From an uncultured Mailhella sp. (GTDB lineage: Bacteria; Desulfobacterota; Desulfovibrionia; Desulfovibrionales; Desulfovibrionaceae), in the NCBI GenBank assembly GCA_910577155.1, contig CAJTMS010000004.1, positions 1 to 50,207 on the forward strand: a stretch of 50,207 nt of DNA. Reading direction: 5' to 3'. Shown here piece after piece: positions 24,591-33,886 of this stretch. Below the pieces are notes generated by a model, which ran no database searches, had not been told where the DNA came from, and worked only from the letters and a program-made list of their open reading frames with translations. The position numbers were made by a program, and so were the translations under genes. The first letter of the stretch is position 1. The number at the start of each line of letters is the position of its first letter.

Positions 24591-26123
24591 TTATCCCATA
24601 AAACTCAAATCGATAAGGGTACGCACGCCATAGCCTGTTGCTCCTTTAGGGTTCAGGGCATTTTCGCCGTTGTCCGCAGCGGCCATGTCAATATGTACCC
24701 ATTCCTGTTCATCGTTCACAAATTCTTTGAGGAAAAGCGCAGCGGTCAGGGAGCCGCCTAAACGGGAACCGGAGTTTTTCAGATCGGCAACATTGCTTTT
24801 GAGTTCCTTCATTAAATGCTTCCAGACAGGCAGCTGCCAAGCCCGTTCAAAAAGGGCGCTGCTGCGTGCCGCAACCTTTTGTGCAAGTTTATCATCAGAA
24901 GCAAAAATGCCTGCGGCGCCCTCGCCAAGCGCCACAGCGCAAGCCCCTGTCAAGGTTGCAATATCCACTAAGCAGGCCGGTTTATAGGTATCCTGTGCAT
25001 AGGAAAGGGCGTCAATCAATATCAGTCTGCCCTCTGCATCCGTATTGACAATTTCAACGCTTTTGCCGCTTCTGGCAAAAACAATATCCCCGGGTTTGAC
25101 GGCGGATCCGCCCGGCAGGTTTTCGCATAAAGGCATAATCCCAATCACAGGACGGGCGGGGTATGTGCCGTTCATGGCAAGCCTTCCAAGACTTTCAAAG
25201 GTTCCCAGCACCGCCGCAGCACCGCTCATATCCCCTTTCATTTCTTCCATGCCCGCACTGGGCTTTAAGCTGATACCGCCGGAATCAAAGGTAATACCCT
25301 TACCCACCAGAACGAGCGGAGCAAGGTTTTTATCCACAGTATGAGGATAGTATTCCAAAACCACAAAACGCGGCTCCTGTGCCGAACCCTTTGCCACAGC
25401 CAAAAAGGCGTGCATGTTTTCCTGTTCAATTTCCCCTTTTTTCAAAATACGGATATTAAAATTATGATAAATGGCAACTTCCTGCGCTTTATCCGCAAAA
25501 AAGACCGGGGTTACGTAATTGGCGGGAGCATTGGCTAGGTCACGGGCAAGATAAATTCCTGACGCTTCCGCCTCTGCAAAGCGCACAGCCTTTTTCAAGC
25601 CATCGTCACAAAAATCATCATCAAGCAAAAAGAAAAGTTTGCGCAGTCTTGGGCTGTCAGATTTTTTCTTAAACGCCGTATAGGAATACAGGGCGAGCTT
25701 TGCGGCAAGAGCAAGTTCTCTTGCCAGATTATCACGGCCTACCCCAAGCTTTGCCCCTATTCGAGCCATGGAAACAATGTCGATGCCCATATGTTCCAAG
25801 CCCAAATCCTGACAGGCAGTCACCGCCTTTCCAAAGGCAAAGCGTAAATCTTCCAAGGTCAATTCCTCTGCCTTACCCAATCCCAGCACCATGCAGCGGG
25901 AAATTTCCATGGCAGGCGGACCGTATAAAATGATACGTTCCTCTTTTTTGCCTTTGAAATCACGCCACTGCGGGGCAATAGTCAGCCACGGGGCTGTGTG
26001 CTGTAAAAAATGACAGGCATCGTCCACTCCTTCCCCTTCAAAGGCAAAGGCAAGGGCCAAATCCGTTTTCCACTGCCCTTGGATTTGAAACTCTATATCA
26101 AAATCGCGTTCTGTTATTTCCAT
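24591..26123 (-). CDS. pepA: leucyl aminopeptidase (M17)
   Basis: A 510-residue cytosolic aminopeptidase that removes N-terminal residues using two metal ions. The M17 signature NTDAEGRL is at residues 360-367, and the upstream metal and active-site block GKGITFDSGG at 274-283. The N-terminal macro-like domain and the total length are typical. The start at 26123 is supported by the GGAG-containing sequence upstream. It is the first gene of a minus-strand run pepA, ttcA-like, dut with gaps of only 1-2 bases. Confidence 0.96.
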   Translation of the reverse strand: MEITERDFDIEFQIQGQWKTDLALAFAFEGEGVDDACHFLQHTAPWLTIAPQWRDFKGKKEERIILYGPPAMEISRCMVLGLGKAEELTLEDLRFAFGKAVTACQDLGLEHMGIDIVSMARIGAKLGVGRDNLARELALAAKLALYSYTAFKKKSDSPRLRKLFFLLDDDFCDDGLKKAVRFAEAEASGIYLARDLANAPANYVTPVFFADKAQEVAIYHNFNIRILKKGEIEQENMHAFLAVAKGSAQEPRFVVLEYYPHTVDKNLAPLVLVGKGITFDSGGISLKPSAGMEEMKGDMSGAAAVLGTFESLGRLAMNGTYPARPVIGIMPLCENLPGGSAVKPGDIVFARSGKSVEIVNTDAEGRLILIDALSYAQDTYKPACLVDIATLTGACAVALGEGAAGIFASDDKLAQKVAARSSALFERAWQLPVWKHLMKELKSNVADLKNSGSRLGGSLTAALFLKEFVNDEQEWVHIDMAAADNGENALNPKGATGYGVRTLIDLSFMG

Positions 26124-26241
26124 ATATTCTCCTTCATTTTTATCGTTGCTTTTTATTCCATATTTATTTTTTATAACTATATGCCATAGCTATAATATAT
26201 TCCATATTTTTTGTTTTACGGAAGAGCGGCAGCCCATTTTT

Positions 26242-27015
26242 TTAAACCATTTCTTCCAAGCCTGCTTGCCGGCGAAGCAAGCGTATTTCTTCTTCAGTCA
26301 ATTCCCTCACTTTCCCTTTCGGCAAATCCCCAAGCCGCAATGAACCTTGCTGAACACGGCGCAGCGTCAATATTGTCAGCCCCGTATCCCGGCACATGCG
26401 CCGAATTTGCCGATTTATTCCCTGACTGAGCGTAAATTCCAGCCACAGTTCCAAATTCTTTTGCTTGGAGAGCATTTCCACCTTAACCGGGGCAAGATCT
26501 TCCCCTTCCTGCAGGGTCATGCCCTTTTGCATAGTCTTGATTGTTTCCTGCAAATTATAGCCGTTATGGGGCAGGCGCACTTTGACATGATAAATTCTCG
26601 GCATATGCCAGCGCGGGTGCATAAGCCTGTTGGCAAGTTCCCCGTCATCGGTCAAAAGGATCAGCCCTTCAGAAAAAAAATCAAGCCGTCCCACAGGGTA
26701 AATACGCCGTCCTTTATATGCGGCAGGCAAAAAATCAATCACGGTTTTGCGCCCTTCCGGATCTTTTACCGTGCTCACAACACTGATGGGCTTATGGAGC
26801 ATCAAAATACACGGTTTTTTCCGCGTACTGAAAACAACCTTTTTGCCCTGACACACAATACTGTCTTTTTCCCTGTCAATGCGAAGGGCAGGGCTTTCTG
26901 CCTTGACGCCATTAACCGTAACCAAGCCTGCAAAAATCAGCTCATCGGCTTTTCTTCTGGAACAAATACCTGCATCGGCAAGGGCTTTATTGAGGCGGAT
27001 TGTCTGCTCTTCCAT
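26242..27015 (-). CDS. RsuA/RluB-family rRNA pseudouridine synthase
   Basis: A 257-residue pseudouridine synthase. An S4 RNA-binding domain covers residues 5-60 (LNKALADAGICSRRKADELI). The catalytic domain has GRLDFFSEGLILLTDDGEL (109 onward) with the catalytic Asp112, and the C-terminal QGINRQIRRMCRDTGL. This places it in the family that modifies 16S U516 (RsuA) or 23S U2605 (RluB) and relatives. The architecture fits RluB best, but I do not assign a symbol. About 118 bases separate it from pepA downstream. Confidence 0.93.
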   Translation of the reverse strand: MEEQTIRLNKALADAGICSRRKADELIFAGLVTVNGVKAESPALRIDREKDSIVCQGKKVVFSTRKKPCILMLHKPISVVSTVKDPEGRKTVIDFLPAAYKGRRIYPVGRLDFFSEGLILLTDDGELANRLMHPRWHMPRIYHVKVRLPHNGYNLQETIKTMQKGMTLQEGEDLAPVKVEMLSKQKNLELWLEFTLSQGINRQIRRMCRDTGLTILTLRRVQQGSLRLGDLPKGKVRELTEEEIRLLRRQAGLEEMV

Positions 27016-27124
27016 TTTTACTCTTTTTTTGTTGCGTTTTTATCAGGTGCATAATATACTTTATATATTCAATCGTCTAGTTTTTTTGCCCATGAAAAAC
27101 AGGGAAAAACTGTGAAAAATACGG

Positions 27125-27868
27125 ATGAGTATGCGCAGAAAGAATTTACAGGAAAAAATAGTCAGTCAGCAGCTTGGCAGAATACGCCGAAAAATTCGGG
27201 ATTTATTCCGAACCTCCGATTTTTCTTTGGGTTTGCTCGTATGGTTTTATAAAGCGTTATGCGGAACGCTCAAATATAATCAGAAAACCCGTGTAAAAAT
27301 CGCCGAGCAAGACAGAATTGCCTATGAACGCAAACAGGGACGAGATGTCAAAGGCACTCCCGTTGTCCTTTGTCTTTGGCATGACGAACTCTTCCCCCTT
27401 ATTTATCTGCAAAATGATCTGGACATTGTCTGCATTGTCAGTGAAAGCAAAGACGGAGCAATATTAGAAAAACTCATGCGGAAACTGGGGCTGCGCACAG
27501 CCTCCGGTTCCAGCCGAAGGGGCGGGCTCAAAGCCTTGCTTCAAGCCGCAAGAATAATGAAAGACGGCACAGTCCACGGCTGTATCACGGTAGACGGTCC
27601 CATGGGTCCCCGCCATAAAGCCAAGGACGGAGCATTCTTGCTTGCCCATAGGGCAAATGCAAAAATTGTCCCTGTGCGTCTGGATATCAAAAGAAGCATA
27701 AAACTCCGCAGCTGGGACAGATTTCAAATTCCCTTGCCTTTCAGTGAGGTCCGCGTCGTTTTTGGAGACGGTTTTTTTGTCACCGAAGAATTGACGGAAA
27801 AATATTTAAATGAATGCCACAGACGTTTGGAAAACGAATTAAAAGAATTGCTGCCGCTCAGAAAATAA
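27125..27868 (+). CDS. DUF374-type lysophospholipid acyltransferase
   Basis: A 247-residue protein of the DUF374 acyltransferase group. Visible blocks are LCLWHDELFPLIYL with the HX4-type histidine motif, the glycine and arginine stretch TASGSSRRGGLKALLQ, and the substrate-site motif TVDGPMGPRHKAKDGAFLLA. Such proteins resemble lipid A or phospholipid acyltransferases, and in some genomes lie with lipopolysaccharide genes. The acyl acceptor is not known. ATG codons at 27125 and 27131 are both possible; neither has a strong ribosome binding site. It precedes ruvA by 71 bases on the same strand. Confidence 0.87.
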   Translation: MSMRRKNLQEKIVSQQLGRIRRKIRDLFRTSDFSLGLLVWFYKALCGTLKYNQKTRVKIAEQDRIAYERKQGRDVKGTPVVLCLWHDELFPLIYLQNDLDIVCIVSESKDGAILEKLMRKLGLRTASGSSRRGGLKALLQAARIMKDGTVHGCITVDGPMGPRHKAKDGAFLLAHRANAKIVPVRLDIKRSIKLRSWDRFQIPLPFSEVRVVFGDGFFVTEELTEKYLNECHRRLENELKELLPLRK

Positions 27869-27939
27869 TACGAAAAAAATAACAAATAAAACGGGGATAC
27901 AGGCAAAAAGCACTGCCTGCCCGAAGAGCAGAGGAAACC

Positions 27940-28539
27940 ATGATAGCCTACCTTGAGGGAAAACTTCTACAAAGAACAGCGCAAAGTATCATTCTTGCAA
28001 CAAGATACGGTGTAGGCTATGAAATTTTTATTCCCCAAAGCATGACACTTCCCAAAATTGGTGACGATTTTTTTGTTTACACAGCTTTTGTCATGCGTGA
28101 AGATGCACAGGAGCTTTTTGGCTTTTCCACCTTTGAAGAACGGGAAACATTCAAAATGCTTATTACCATAAACAGGGTGGGGGCAAGAACGGCGCTTGCC
28201 ATTTTATCTGTGTATAAACCCGATGATTTGCGGCGTATCGTGGCACAGGATGACGTCAATGCCCTGACAAAGGTTTCCGGCATTGGCAAGCAGACCGGAC
28301 AAAAGATTTTTCTGGAACTGAAATATAAATTTAAAGCTGATACGCATCTTGCAGGCATGGGGCTTTCTTCTTCTGCCAATACCGGTGTTTTCAATGACGC
28401 GCTGACAGGGCTTCTCAATCTTGGGTATGATAACCAAAGCGCGGGTGAAGTTCTTTCTGAAGTTTTACAAAAAGACCCTGATCTGACTGTGGGCGAGGCG
28501 CTCAGGGCTGCTCTCAAAACTATGGTAAAGAAAAAATAA
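27940..28539 (+). CDS. ruvA: Holliday junction branch-migration protein RuvA
   Basis: A 199-residue DNA-binding subunit of the RuvAB motor. Domain I is the OB fold (MIAYLEGKLLQR, with the acidic E/D pin region later). The helix-hairpin-helix motifs are INRVGARTALAILS and VSGIGKQTGQKIFLEL. The C-terminal domain III (TGLLNLGYDNQSAGEVL) contacts RuvB. AGAGGAA stands 3-4 bases before the ATG. ruvB follows 38 bases later on the same strand, the usual arrangement. Confidence 0.97.
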   Translation: MIAYLEGKLLQRTAQSIILATRYGVGYEIFIPQSMTLPKIGDDFFVYTAFVMREDAQELFGFSTFEERETFKMLITINRVGARTALAILSVYKPDDLRRIVAQDDVNALTKVSGIGKQTGQKIFLELKYKFKADTHLAGMGLSSSANTGVFNDALTGLLNLGYDNQSAGEVLSEVLQKDPDLTVGEALRAALKTMVKKK

Positions 28540-28577
28540 GACGCAAAAAGAACGTCTGAGAAAAATAAGGTTGTGAA

Positions 28578-29774
28578 ATGACAAAAAAATTTGGCAAAAA
28601 AAACTTTTCCTCTTCCTATAAAAAAAACAGCAGCAAAGAATTAGAGCAAAATTTTGCTGAAGACGGTTTTGATGAAAATGTGCATGATGAAGACATGTAC
28701 GATGAGGATATGTATGACGAAGAGGACAAAAACGCTTCTTCTTTTCAGCCTGCCTATTTTCAAGCACATCATACCCAAAAAACACAAGAAACAAGCGAGT
28801 CCTTTTCTTTAAAAGACAGTTTGGACAAAATGGATGAATCAATCCGTCCGCGCAAACTTTCCGAATTTATCGGACAAAGCGAATTACGGAAAAATCTGCA
28901 GGTCTATCTGGACGCCGCCAAAAAACGGGGCAAAGCCATGGATCACCTCCTTTTCTACGGCAATCCCGGGCTCGGCAAAACCACTCTTGCCCATATTATT
29001 GCGTCAGAACTGGGGGTCAATATTGTTTCTACCTCCGGTCCCGCTCTTTTGCGGGGCGGGGATTTAGCTTCGATTTTATCTAATCTGCAGGCAAACGATG
29101 TCTTTTTTATTGACGAAATTCACCGCATGCCCATGCAGGTGGAAGAAGTCCTTTATCCTGCCATGGAAGATTTTAAGCTTGACCTTGTCATTGGACAGGG
29201 GCCTGCCGCCAAAACCATAAAAATTGATGTGGAACCCTTTACCCTAGTGGGGGCAACCACACGGCTCGGACTTTTATCCGCCCCTTTGCGCGACCGTTTT
29301 GGCATAATCAGCCGCTTGGAATTTTATACGCCTCAGGAGCTTGCTGACGTTGTTTTGCGGGCAAGCAAAATTTTAGGCGTGCAAATCAGCCATGAATCAG
29401 CCATGGAAATTGGCAAACGCTCCCGCGGAACGCCCCGTATTGCCAACAGGCTGCTGCGCCGTGTCCGTGATTTTGCCAGCGTCTACGGCGGAGATGTCAT
29501 TGACTGCGAACAAACCAGACACGCCCTTTTCCGTCTTGATGTGGACGAAATGGGACTTGATGAAATGGACAGAAAAATTTTATCCATTCTCATCGAACAT
29601 TATGACGGAGGACCTGTGGGGCTGAAAACCTTGGCTGTTGCCTGTTCTGAAGAAATGCGCACCATTGAGGAAATTTACGAACCCTATCTTATCCAATGCG
29701 GGCTCATCAAGCGTACTCCGCAGGGACGCGTTGTCACCGCAAGAGCCTATAAGCATATGGGACACTTAGGATAA
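28578..29774 (+). CDS. ruvB: Holliday junction branch-migration ATPase RuvB, with acidic N-terminal extension
   Basis: A 398-residue AAA+ motor that drives branch migration with RuvA. Walker A is GNPGLGKTT (128-136), Walker B ends in DEIH (179-182), and sensor and winged-helix blocks (VGATTRLGLLSAPLRDRFG, KTLAVACSEEMRTIEEI) follow. Typical RuvB proteins are about 330-350 residues. Here some 80 extra residues precede the first conserved block; they are rich in lysine, then acidic with a small repeat (DEDMYDEDMYDEED, 37-50). AAGG seven bases before the ATG supports the long start. An internal ATG at about 28830 would give a standard-length protein but has no good binding site. Confidence 0.96.
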   Translation: MTKKFGKKNFSSSYKKNSSKELEQNFAEDGFDENVHDEDMYDEDMYDEEDKNASSFQPAYFQAHHTQKTQETSESFSLKDSLDKMDESIRPRKLSEFIGQSELRKNLQVYLDAAKKRGKAMDHLLFYGNPGLGKTTLAHIIASELGVNIVSTSGPALLRGGDLASILSNLQANDVFFIDEIHRMPMQVEEVLYPAMEDFKLDLVIGQGPAAKTIKIDVEPFTLVGATTRLGLLSAPLRDRFGIISRLEFYTPQELADVVLRASKILGVQISHESAMEIGKRSRGTPRIANRLLRRVRDFASVYGGDVIDCEQTRHALFRLDVDEMGLDEMDRKILSILIEHYDGGPVGLKTLAVACSEEMRTIEEIYEPYLIQCGLIKRTPQGRVVTARAYKHMGHLG

Positions 29775-29813
29775 TATTCCGAAAAGCTACAATATTAATT
29801 ATAAGGAAATGCC

Positions 29814-30539
29814 ATGCCGCAAGCAACGTTACAAGTTAAACTCCTTGCCCATACTCCGGAACCTCTTTCCGTTATTTATGCATCTTTTCGGCAGTGCTAT
29901 CACCAAGGGTTTGTGGGCGATATGTGGGAACGCCTGCAAAACGGTGAAATCAGCAAGGAAAAACAGGCAGAATTTGTACACCATGTCATACTGTCAGGTC
30001 ATGAAAGCCCCATTGAACATGTCAGTTTCACCTTTGCCCTTTCGGGGGTTTCCCGTGCCCTTACCCACCAGCTGGTGCGGCACCGCATTGCATCCTATTC
30101 CCAGCAAAGCCAGCGCTATGTGGACGCCGGCAATATGGACTATATTCTGCCTCCGGCTATTAAGAAAAACCCCAAAATTTTAGCACGCTATGAAGCCTTT
30201 ATGGAAGAAGTAGGCAAAGCCTATCACGATATCAAAACCATGCTCGAAGAAGACGGCAGAGGAACGCTTGCCAAGGAAGACGCCCGCATGGTGCTCCCGC
30301 AGGCAGCAGCCAGCAATATTGTTGTGACAATAAACTGCCGTTCTTTAATCAATTTTTTTGAGCACCGCTGCTGCACCAGAGCCCAATGGGAAATACGCGA
30401 CTGTGCCAATCAAATGCTCTGGATATGCCGTGATATTCTCCCCGAAGTCTTCAATACCGCCGGGGCAAAATGCGAACGGCTCGGCTATTGCCCGGAAGGG
30501 GAAAAATTCTGCTGCGGACGCTATCCTGTGAAGGAATAA
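29814..30539 (+). CDS. thyX: FAD-dependent thymidylate synthase
   Basis: A 241-residue enzyme that makes dTMP from dUMP using FAD, NADPH and methylene-tetrahydrofolate. The ThyX signature RHR-X2-S-X5-S-X-R is present as RHRIASYSQQSQR (residues 89-101). HESPIEHVSFTF precedes it and the C-terminal RSLINFFEHRCCTRAQWEIR fits the family. The ribosome binding site AAGGA lies 8 bases before the ATG. It stands between ruvB and an M48 peptidase on the same strand. Confidence 0.97.
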   Translation: MPQATLQVKLLAHTPEPLSVIYASFRQCYHQGFVGDMWERLQNGEISKEKQAEFVHHVILSGHESPIEHVSFTFALSGVSRALTHQLVRHRIASYSQQSQRYVDAGNMDYILPPAIKKNPKILARYEAFMEEVGKAYHDIKTMLEEDGRGTLAKEDARMVLPQAAASNIVVTINCRSLINFFEHRCCTRAQWEIRDCANQMLWICRDILPEVFNTAGAKCERLGYCPEGEKFCCGRYPVKE

Positions 30540-30600
30540 AACGGCTATTGTTCCCATTGAATTGGGTTAATTAAGAATATCAAGAAAAAGAGGAAAAAAC

Positions 30601-31407
30601 ATGAAAACCAAAGCCTTATTAAAAGCATTCATTGTATTCTCATGTCTGGCAGCCGCAGCGCCTGCCATGGCTTTTGATTTGTCAAAAGCGGTAAGCGGAG
30701 CGGTTAAGGTTACGCAGGCCGTTACGTTAACAGATGAGCAAATGACGGAATATGTCAAAGAATACATTGACTGGATGGATAAAAACAATAAAGTTTGCGA
30801 TGCCAAAAGCCCTTACACCATTCGTTTGAACAAGCTCACCAAAGGGCTGACTAAGGTTGAAGGTATCCCGCTGAATTTTAAAGTTTACTATGTAAAAGAC
30901 GTCAACGCTTTTGCGTGTGCTGACGGCAGCGTGCGGGTCTTTTCTTCTTTAATGGACATCATGACTGATGACGAATTACTCGGCGTTATCGGACATGAAA
31001 TGGGGCATATTGCCCATAAAGATTCAAAAGAAAGCTTCAAAAGAGCTTTGCTCACTTCTGCTTTAAAAGACGGACTTTCTGCAAAAGGCGGAAAAACAGC
31101 TGCATTGACAAATTCTCAGCTTGGCGATCTGGGCGAAGCGCTTATTCATGCCAACTATTCCCAAAGCCAAGAATATGCTGCTGATGATTATGGCTATGAC
31201 TTCCTCAAAAAGGCAGGCAAAAACCCTTGGGCTATGGCGTATTCTTTCAAAAGACTCAAAAAAATGCAGGATGATGCAGGTGTAAAACAAAGCAAAGGTA
31301 TGGAACAATTATTTTCTACCCACCCGGACCTTGACAAGCGCATTACCCGTATGGAATCCCGTGCTGAGAAAGACGGCATAAAAAAACCGGCAAATACGAA
31401 AAAGTAA
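30601..31407 (+). CDS. exported M48-family zinc metallopeptidase
   Basis: A 268-residue protein with a Sec signal peptide (residues 1-24, ending PAMA). The zinc motif HEMGH is at 132-136 (general HEXXH), and the third ligand glutamate lies in QEYAADDYG (about 191). The C-terminal STHPDLDKRI block is typical of Loip/YggG-type periplasmic members, which may take part in outer-membrane protein quality control. No lipobox cysteine follows the signal. AGAGGAA lies 8 bases before the ATG. A good terminator follows. Confidence 0.93.
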   Translation: MKTKALLKAFIVFSCLAAAAPAMAFDLSKAVSGAVKVTQAVTLTDEQMTEYVKEYIDWMDKNNKVCDAKSPYTIRLNKLTKGLTKVEGIPLNFKVYYVKDVNAFACADGSVRVFSSLMDIMTDDELLGVIGHEMGHIAHKDSKESFKRALLTSALKDGLSAKGGKTAALTNSQLGDLGEALIHANYSQSQEYAADDYGYDFLKKAGKNPWAMAYSFKRLKKMQDDAGVKQSKGMEQLFSTHPDLDKRITRMESRAEKDGIKKPANTKK

Positions 31408-31440
31408 CAGAGCATACTATCGTTACCGCATGTAAATTTT

Positions 31441-31473
31441 GACTGGATGCATTGTCTTTGCATTCAGTCTTTT
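31441..31473 (+). terminator. terminator after the M48 peptidase gene
   Basis: GACTGGATGCA and TGCATTCAGTC pair over 11 bp with one G-U pair and a 7-base loop, then TTTT. It lies 33 bases after the stop and ends 35 bases before the GNAT start. Confidence 0.85.
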
Positions 31474-31507
31474 AATGAGAAATTTTCAAATGATACAAGG
31501 AATACAC

Positions 31508-31999
31508 ATGCTGACCTTCAGACAAGCCGAGCCCGCCGACATGGGCACCCTGCTTTCTTTGATAAAAGAACTTGCAAGCTATGAACATCTTGAACATGAA
31601 GTCACTGCCACAGAAGAAATTTTAACCGCATGGCTTTTTGATAAGAAAAAAGCCGAAGTGATTTTCCCTGTGCTTGAGGGCAAAATCATTGGTTATATTT
31701 TGTATTTTTATAATTTTTCCACCTTTCTTGGCAAAGCGGGTATCTATGTGGAAGATTTATTCATTCAGCCAAATTACCGCCATAAGGGCTTCGGTAAACA
31801 GCTTTTGCAGCATATTGTCCAAAAAGCCCGAAGCGAAGGGCTGGGCAGGGTGGAATGGGCTTGCCTTGACTGGAATAAGCCAAGCATTGATTTTTACCTT
31901 TCTCTGGGGGCTGTGCCTATGGACGGCTGGTCAACCTATCGCCTGACCGGGGAAAAGCTTTGCCGTTTCGCCCAAAGTACGCCAATAGACGCAAAATAA
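31508..31999 (+). CDS. GNAT-family N-acetyltransferase
   Basis: A 163-residue acetyltransferase. The acetyl-CoA pyrophosphate loop is in QPNYRHKGFGKQLLQHI (RxxGxG form), and the fold is otherwise typical: TFRQAEPADMGTLLSLI at the N-terminus and EWACLDWNKPSIDFYLSLGA near the C-terminus, as in diamine or thialysine acetyltransferases of the SSAT type. The acceptor is unknown. The ATG at 31508 has AAGGA six bases upstream and so is preferred to earlier in-frame codons. tsaE follows 12 bases later. Confidence 0.9.
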   Translation: MLTFRQAEPADMGTLLSLIKELASYEHLEHEVTATEEILTAWLFDKKKAEVIFPVLEGKIIGYILYFYNFSTFLGKAGIYVEDLFIQPNYRHKGFGKQLLQHIVQKARSEGLGRVEWACLDWNKPSIDFYLSLGAVPMDGWSTYRLTGEKLCRFAQSTPIDAK

Positions 32000-32011
32000 A
32001 CAGGATAAGCC

Positions 32012-32572
32012 ATGCAAATACAGTTAACAAGTCTTGATGATACCGATAAATTTGCCAAAATCGCCGCAAAAACGCTCCTTGAACAAAAAGAAAAAGGAGC
32101 TTTTTTACATACCCTGTATCTATTGGGAGAAATGGGAATGGGCAAAACAACCTTTACCCGCTCCTTTGTGGGGGCACTGCCAAATGCACAGGAGGCGGAA
32201 GTCGCCAGTCCCAGTTTTACCATCTGCCACGAATACCCTACCGAACCTGAAGTTTACCATGCGGATTTATACCGTTTGCCGGATAATATCGACCTGCCTG
32301 AAGAATTGCAGAATTTGGGCAAAAATACGCTCCTTATCATCGAATGGGCGGAACGCCTGCAAAATGACGCAAAAGCCGCAGATCGTCTGGAAATTACTTT
32401 TACCAAGGAAAAAATAAATCCTGATAAAAAAAATGACCTTGAAAATATAGACAATTTTGTGAATTTATGCGAATTAAAAAGGCATGTTAATCTTGCTGCA
32501 CAGGGGGATACCGCCCTAGTATTCCTGCAGTTATTAACAAAAAATTTACAAAATTGTTTTTATGAAAAATAA
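32012..32572 (+). CDS. tsaE: tRNA threonylcarbamoyladenosine synthesis ATPase TsaE
   Basis: A 186-residue P-loop ATPase of the TsaBDE complex that completes the t6A modification at position 37 of ANN-decoding tRNAs. Walker A is GEMGMGKTT (39-47), followed by ASPSFTICHEY (65 onward) and YHADLYRLP (82-90), then IIEWAER. The common length is about 150 residues; the last about 45 residues here (after LEITF) are a lysine- and asparagine-rich tail not typical of the family. It follows the GNAT gene by 12 bases. Confidence 0.93.
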   Translation: MQIQLTSLDDTDKFAKIAAKTLLEQKEKGAFLHTLYLLGEMGMGKTTFTRSFVGALPNAQEAEVASPSFTICHEYPTEPEVYHADLYRLPDNIDLPEELQNLGKNTLLIIEWAERLQNDAKAADRLEITFTKEKINPDKKNDLENIDNFVNLCELKRHVNLAAQGDTALVFLQLLTKNLQNCFYEK

Positions 32573-32613
32573 CAACATGTAATTTTGTAACATACTGATT
32601 TTATTATTAAATA

Positions 32614-32634
32614 AGCACAGTTACATACTGTGCT
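32614..32634 (+). promoter_or_regulatory. leader hairpin before aspartate kinase
   Basis: AGCACAG and CTGTGCT form a perfect 7-bp stem with a 7-base loop, ending 14 bases before the aspartate kinase start. There is no T-run. It may affect translation or mark a control site; the sequence does not say which. Confidence 0.4.
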
Positions 32635-32648
32635 GAACAGGACAAAGC

Positions 32649-33884
32649 ATGAAAATTTTGGTTCAAAAATTCGGGGGTTCCTCTGTTGCTGACCTTGAGT
32701 GCATGAAAAAAGTACGTGCAAAAGTGCTGAAAGAAGTTGAAGAGGGCTATAAAGTCGTTGTCGTTCTCTCTGCCCGTGCAGGACAAACCAATAAGCTTGT
32801 GGAAATGGCATACCAATGGTCTGACGAACCGAATCCCGCAGAATATGACGCCCTGCTTGCAACTGGGGAGCAGGAATCCATTGCTCTTTTTAGTATGCTT
32901 TTAAACGACGCCGGCGTAAAGGCCCGTTCGTTTTTAGGATTTCAGATACCTATTTTAACGGATAATGCCTATACTTCCGCCCGTATTGTTTCCATTGAAG
33001 CCGGGCAGTTTCTGCATGAACTAAAACGCTTTGATGTTATCGTTATGGCAGGTTTTCAGGGTTACAGCATGGAAAACAGAATTACAACACTCGGACGCGG
33101 CGGTTCCGATACATCTGCCGTTGCCATTGCGGCCGCCCTTGGGGCAGAGCTTGGAGAGCAGGTTGACTGTCATATTTATACCGATGTTGACGGGGTATAT
33201 ACCACAGACCCCCGCGTTGTTCCGCAAGCGAAGAAAATAGATAAAATTTCCTATGATGAAATGCTGGAAATGGCTTCCATGGGCTCAAAAGTCCTGCAAA
33301 TCCGTTCTGTGGAATTTGCCAAAAAATATAAAGTACCGGTATCGGTACGTTCAACCTTTACGAATAATCAAGGGACGCTCGTAACACAGGAGGATGAAGA
33401 TATGATGGAATCAGTTATGGTTTCCGGGGTAGCATTTGATAAAGATCAGGTTCGCATTACCGTTTTAGGTGTTCCTGACCAGCCGGGAGTTTCTGCGGCT
33501 CTTTTCGCCCCTCTTTCTGACCATGATATTCTTGTGGATATGATTGTACAAAAAGCAAGCCGTGACGGCATCACAGATATGACCTACACTGTTTCCCACA
33601 AAGATTTGAAACGAGCCCTCACCTATACGGAAAAAGTTGCCGAAGAAATTGGCGCTCAAGGTGTTGAATACGATGATCAGGTTTCAAAGGTATCTGTCAT
33701 CGGCGTGGGCATGCGCAATCACAGCGGTGTTGCCGCCATGGCGTTTTCTGCTCTGCATAAAGCAAATATCAATATTCTCATGATAAGTACATCTGAAATT
33801 AAAATTTCCTGTCTTATCAAGGCGGACCAATTAGAAAAAGCAGTACACACCCTGCATACAACCTTTGGGCTTGACGGCGAATAA
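32649..33884 (+). CDS. lysC: aspartate kinase
   Basis: A 411-residue monofunctional aspartokinase, first step of the lysine, threonine, methionine (and isoleucine) pathway. The N-terminal VQKFGGSSVAD and the downstream TLGRGGSDTSAVAIAAALGAE and DVDGVYTTDPRVV mark the kinase domain. Residues about 262-411 carry two ACT domains (VTVLGVPDQPGVSAALFAPL and VSVIGVGMRNHSGVAAMAFSAL), the usual lysine and threonine feedback sites. GAACAGGACAAAGC lies before the ATG. The stop is two bases before the cimA start. Confidence 0.95.
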   Translation: MKILVQKFGGSSVADLECMKKVRAKVLKEVEEGYKVVVVLSARAGQTNKLVEMAYQWSDEPNPAEYDALLATGEQESIALFSMLLNDAGVKARSFLGFQIPILTDNAYTSARIVSIEAGQFLHELKRFDVIVMAGFQGYSMENRITTLGRGGSDTSAVAIAAALGAELGEQVDCHIYTDVDGVYTTDPRVVPQAKKIDKISYDEMLEMASMGSKVLQIRSVEFAKKYKVPVSVRSTFTNNQGTLVTQEDEDMMESVMVSGVAFDKDQVRITVLGVPDQPGVSAALFAPLSDHDILVDMIVQKASRDGITDMTYTVSHKDLKRALTYTEKVAEEIGAQGVEYDDQVSKVSVIGVGMRNHSGVAAMAFSALHKANINILMISTSEIKISCLIKADQLEKAVHTLHTTFGLDGE

Positions 33885-33886
33885 TA

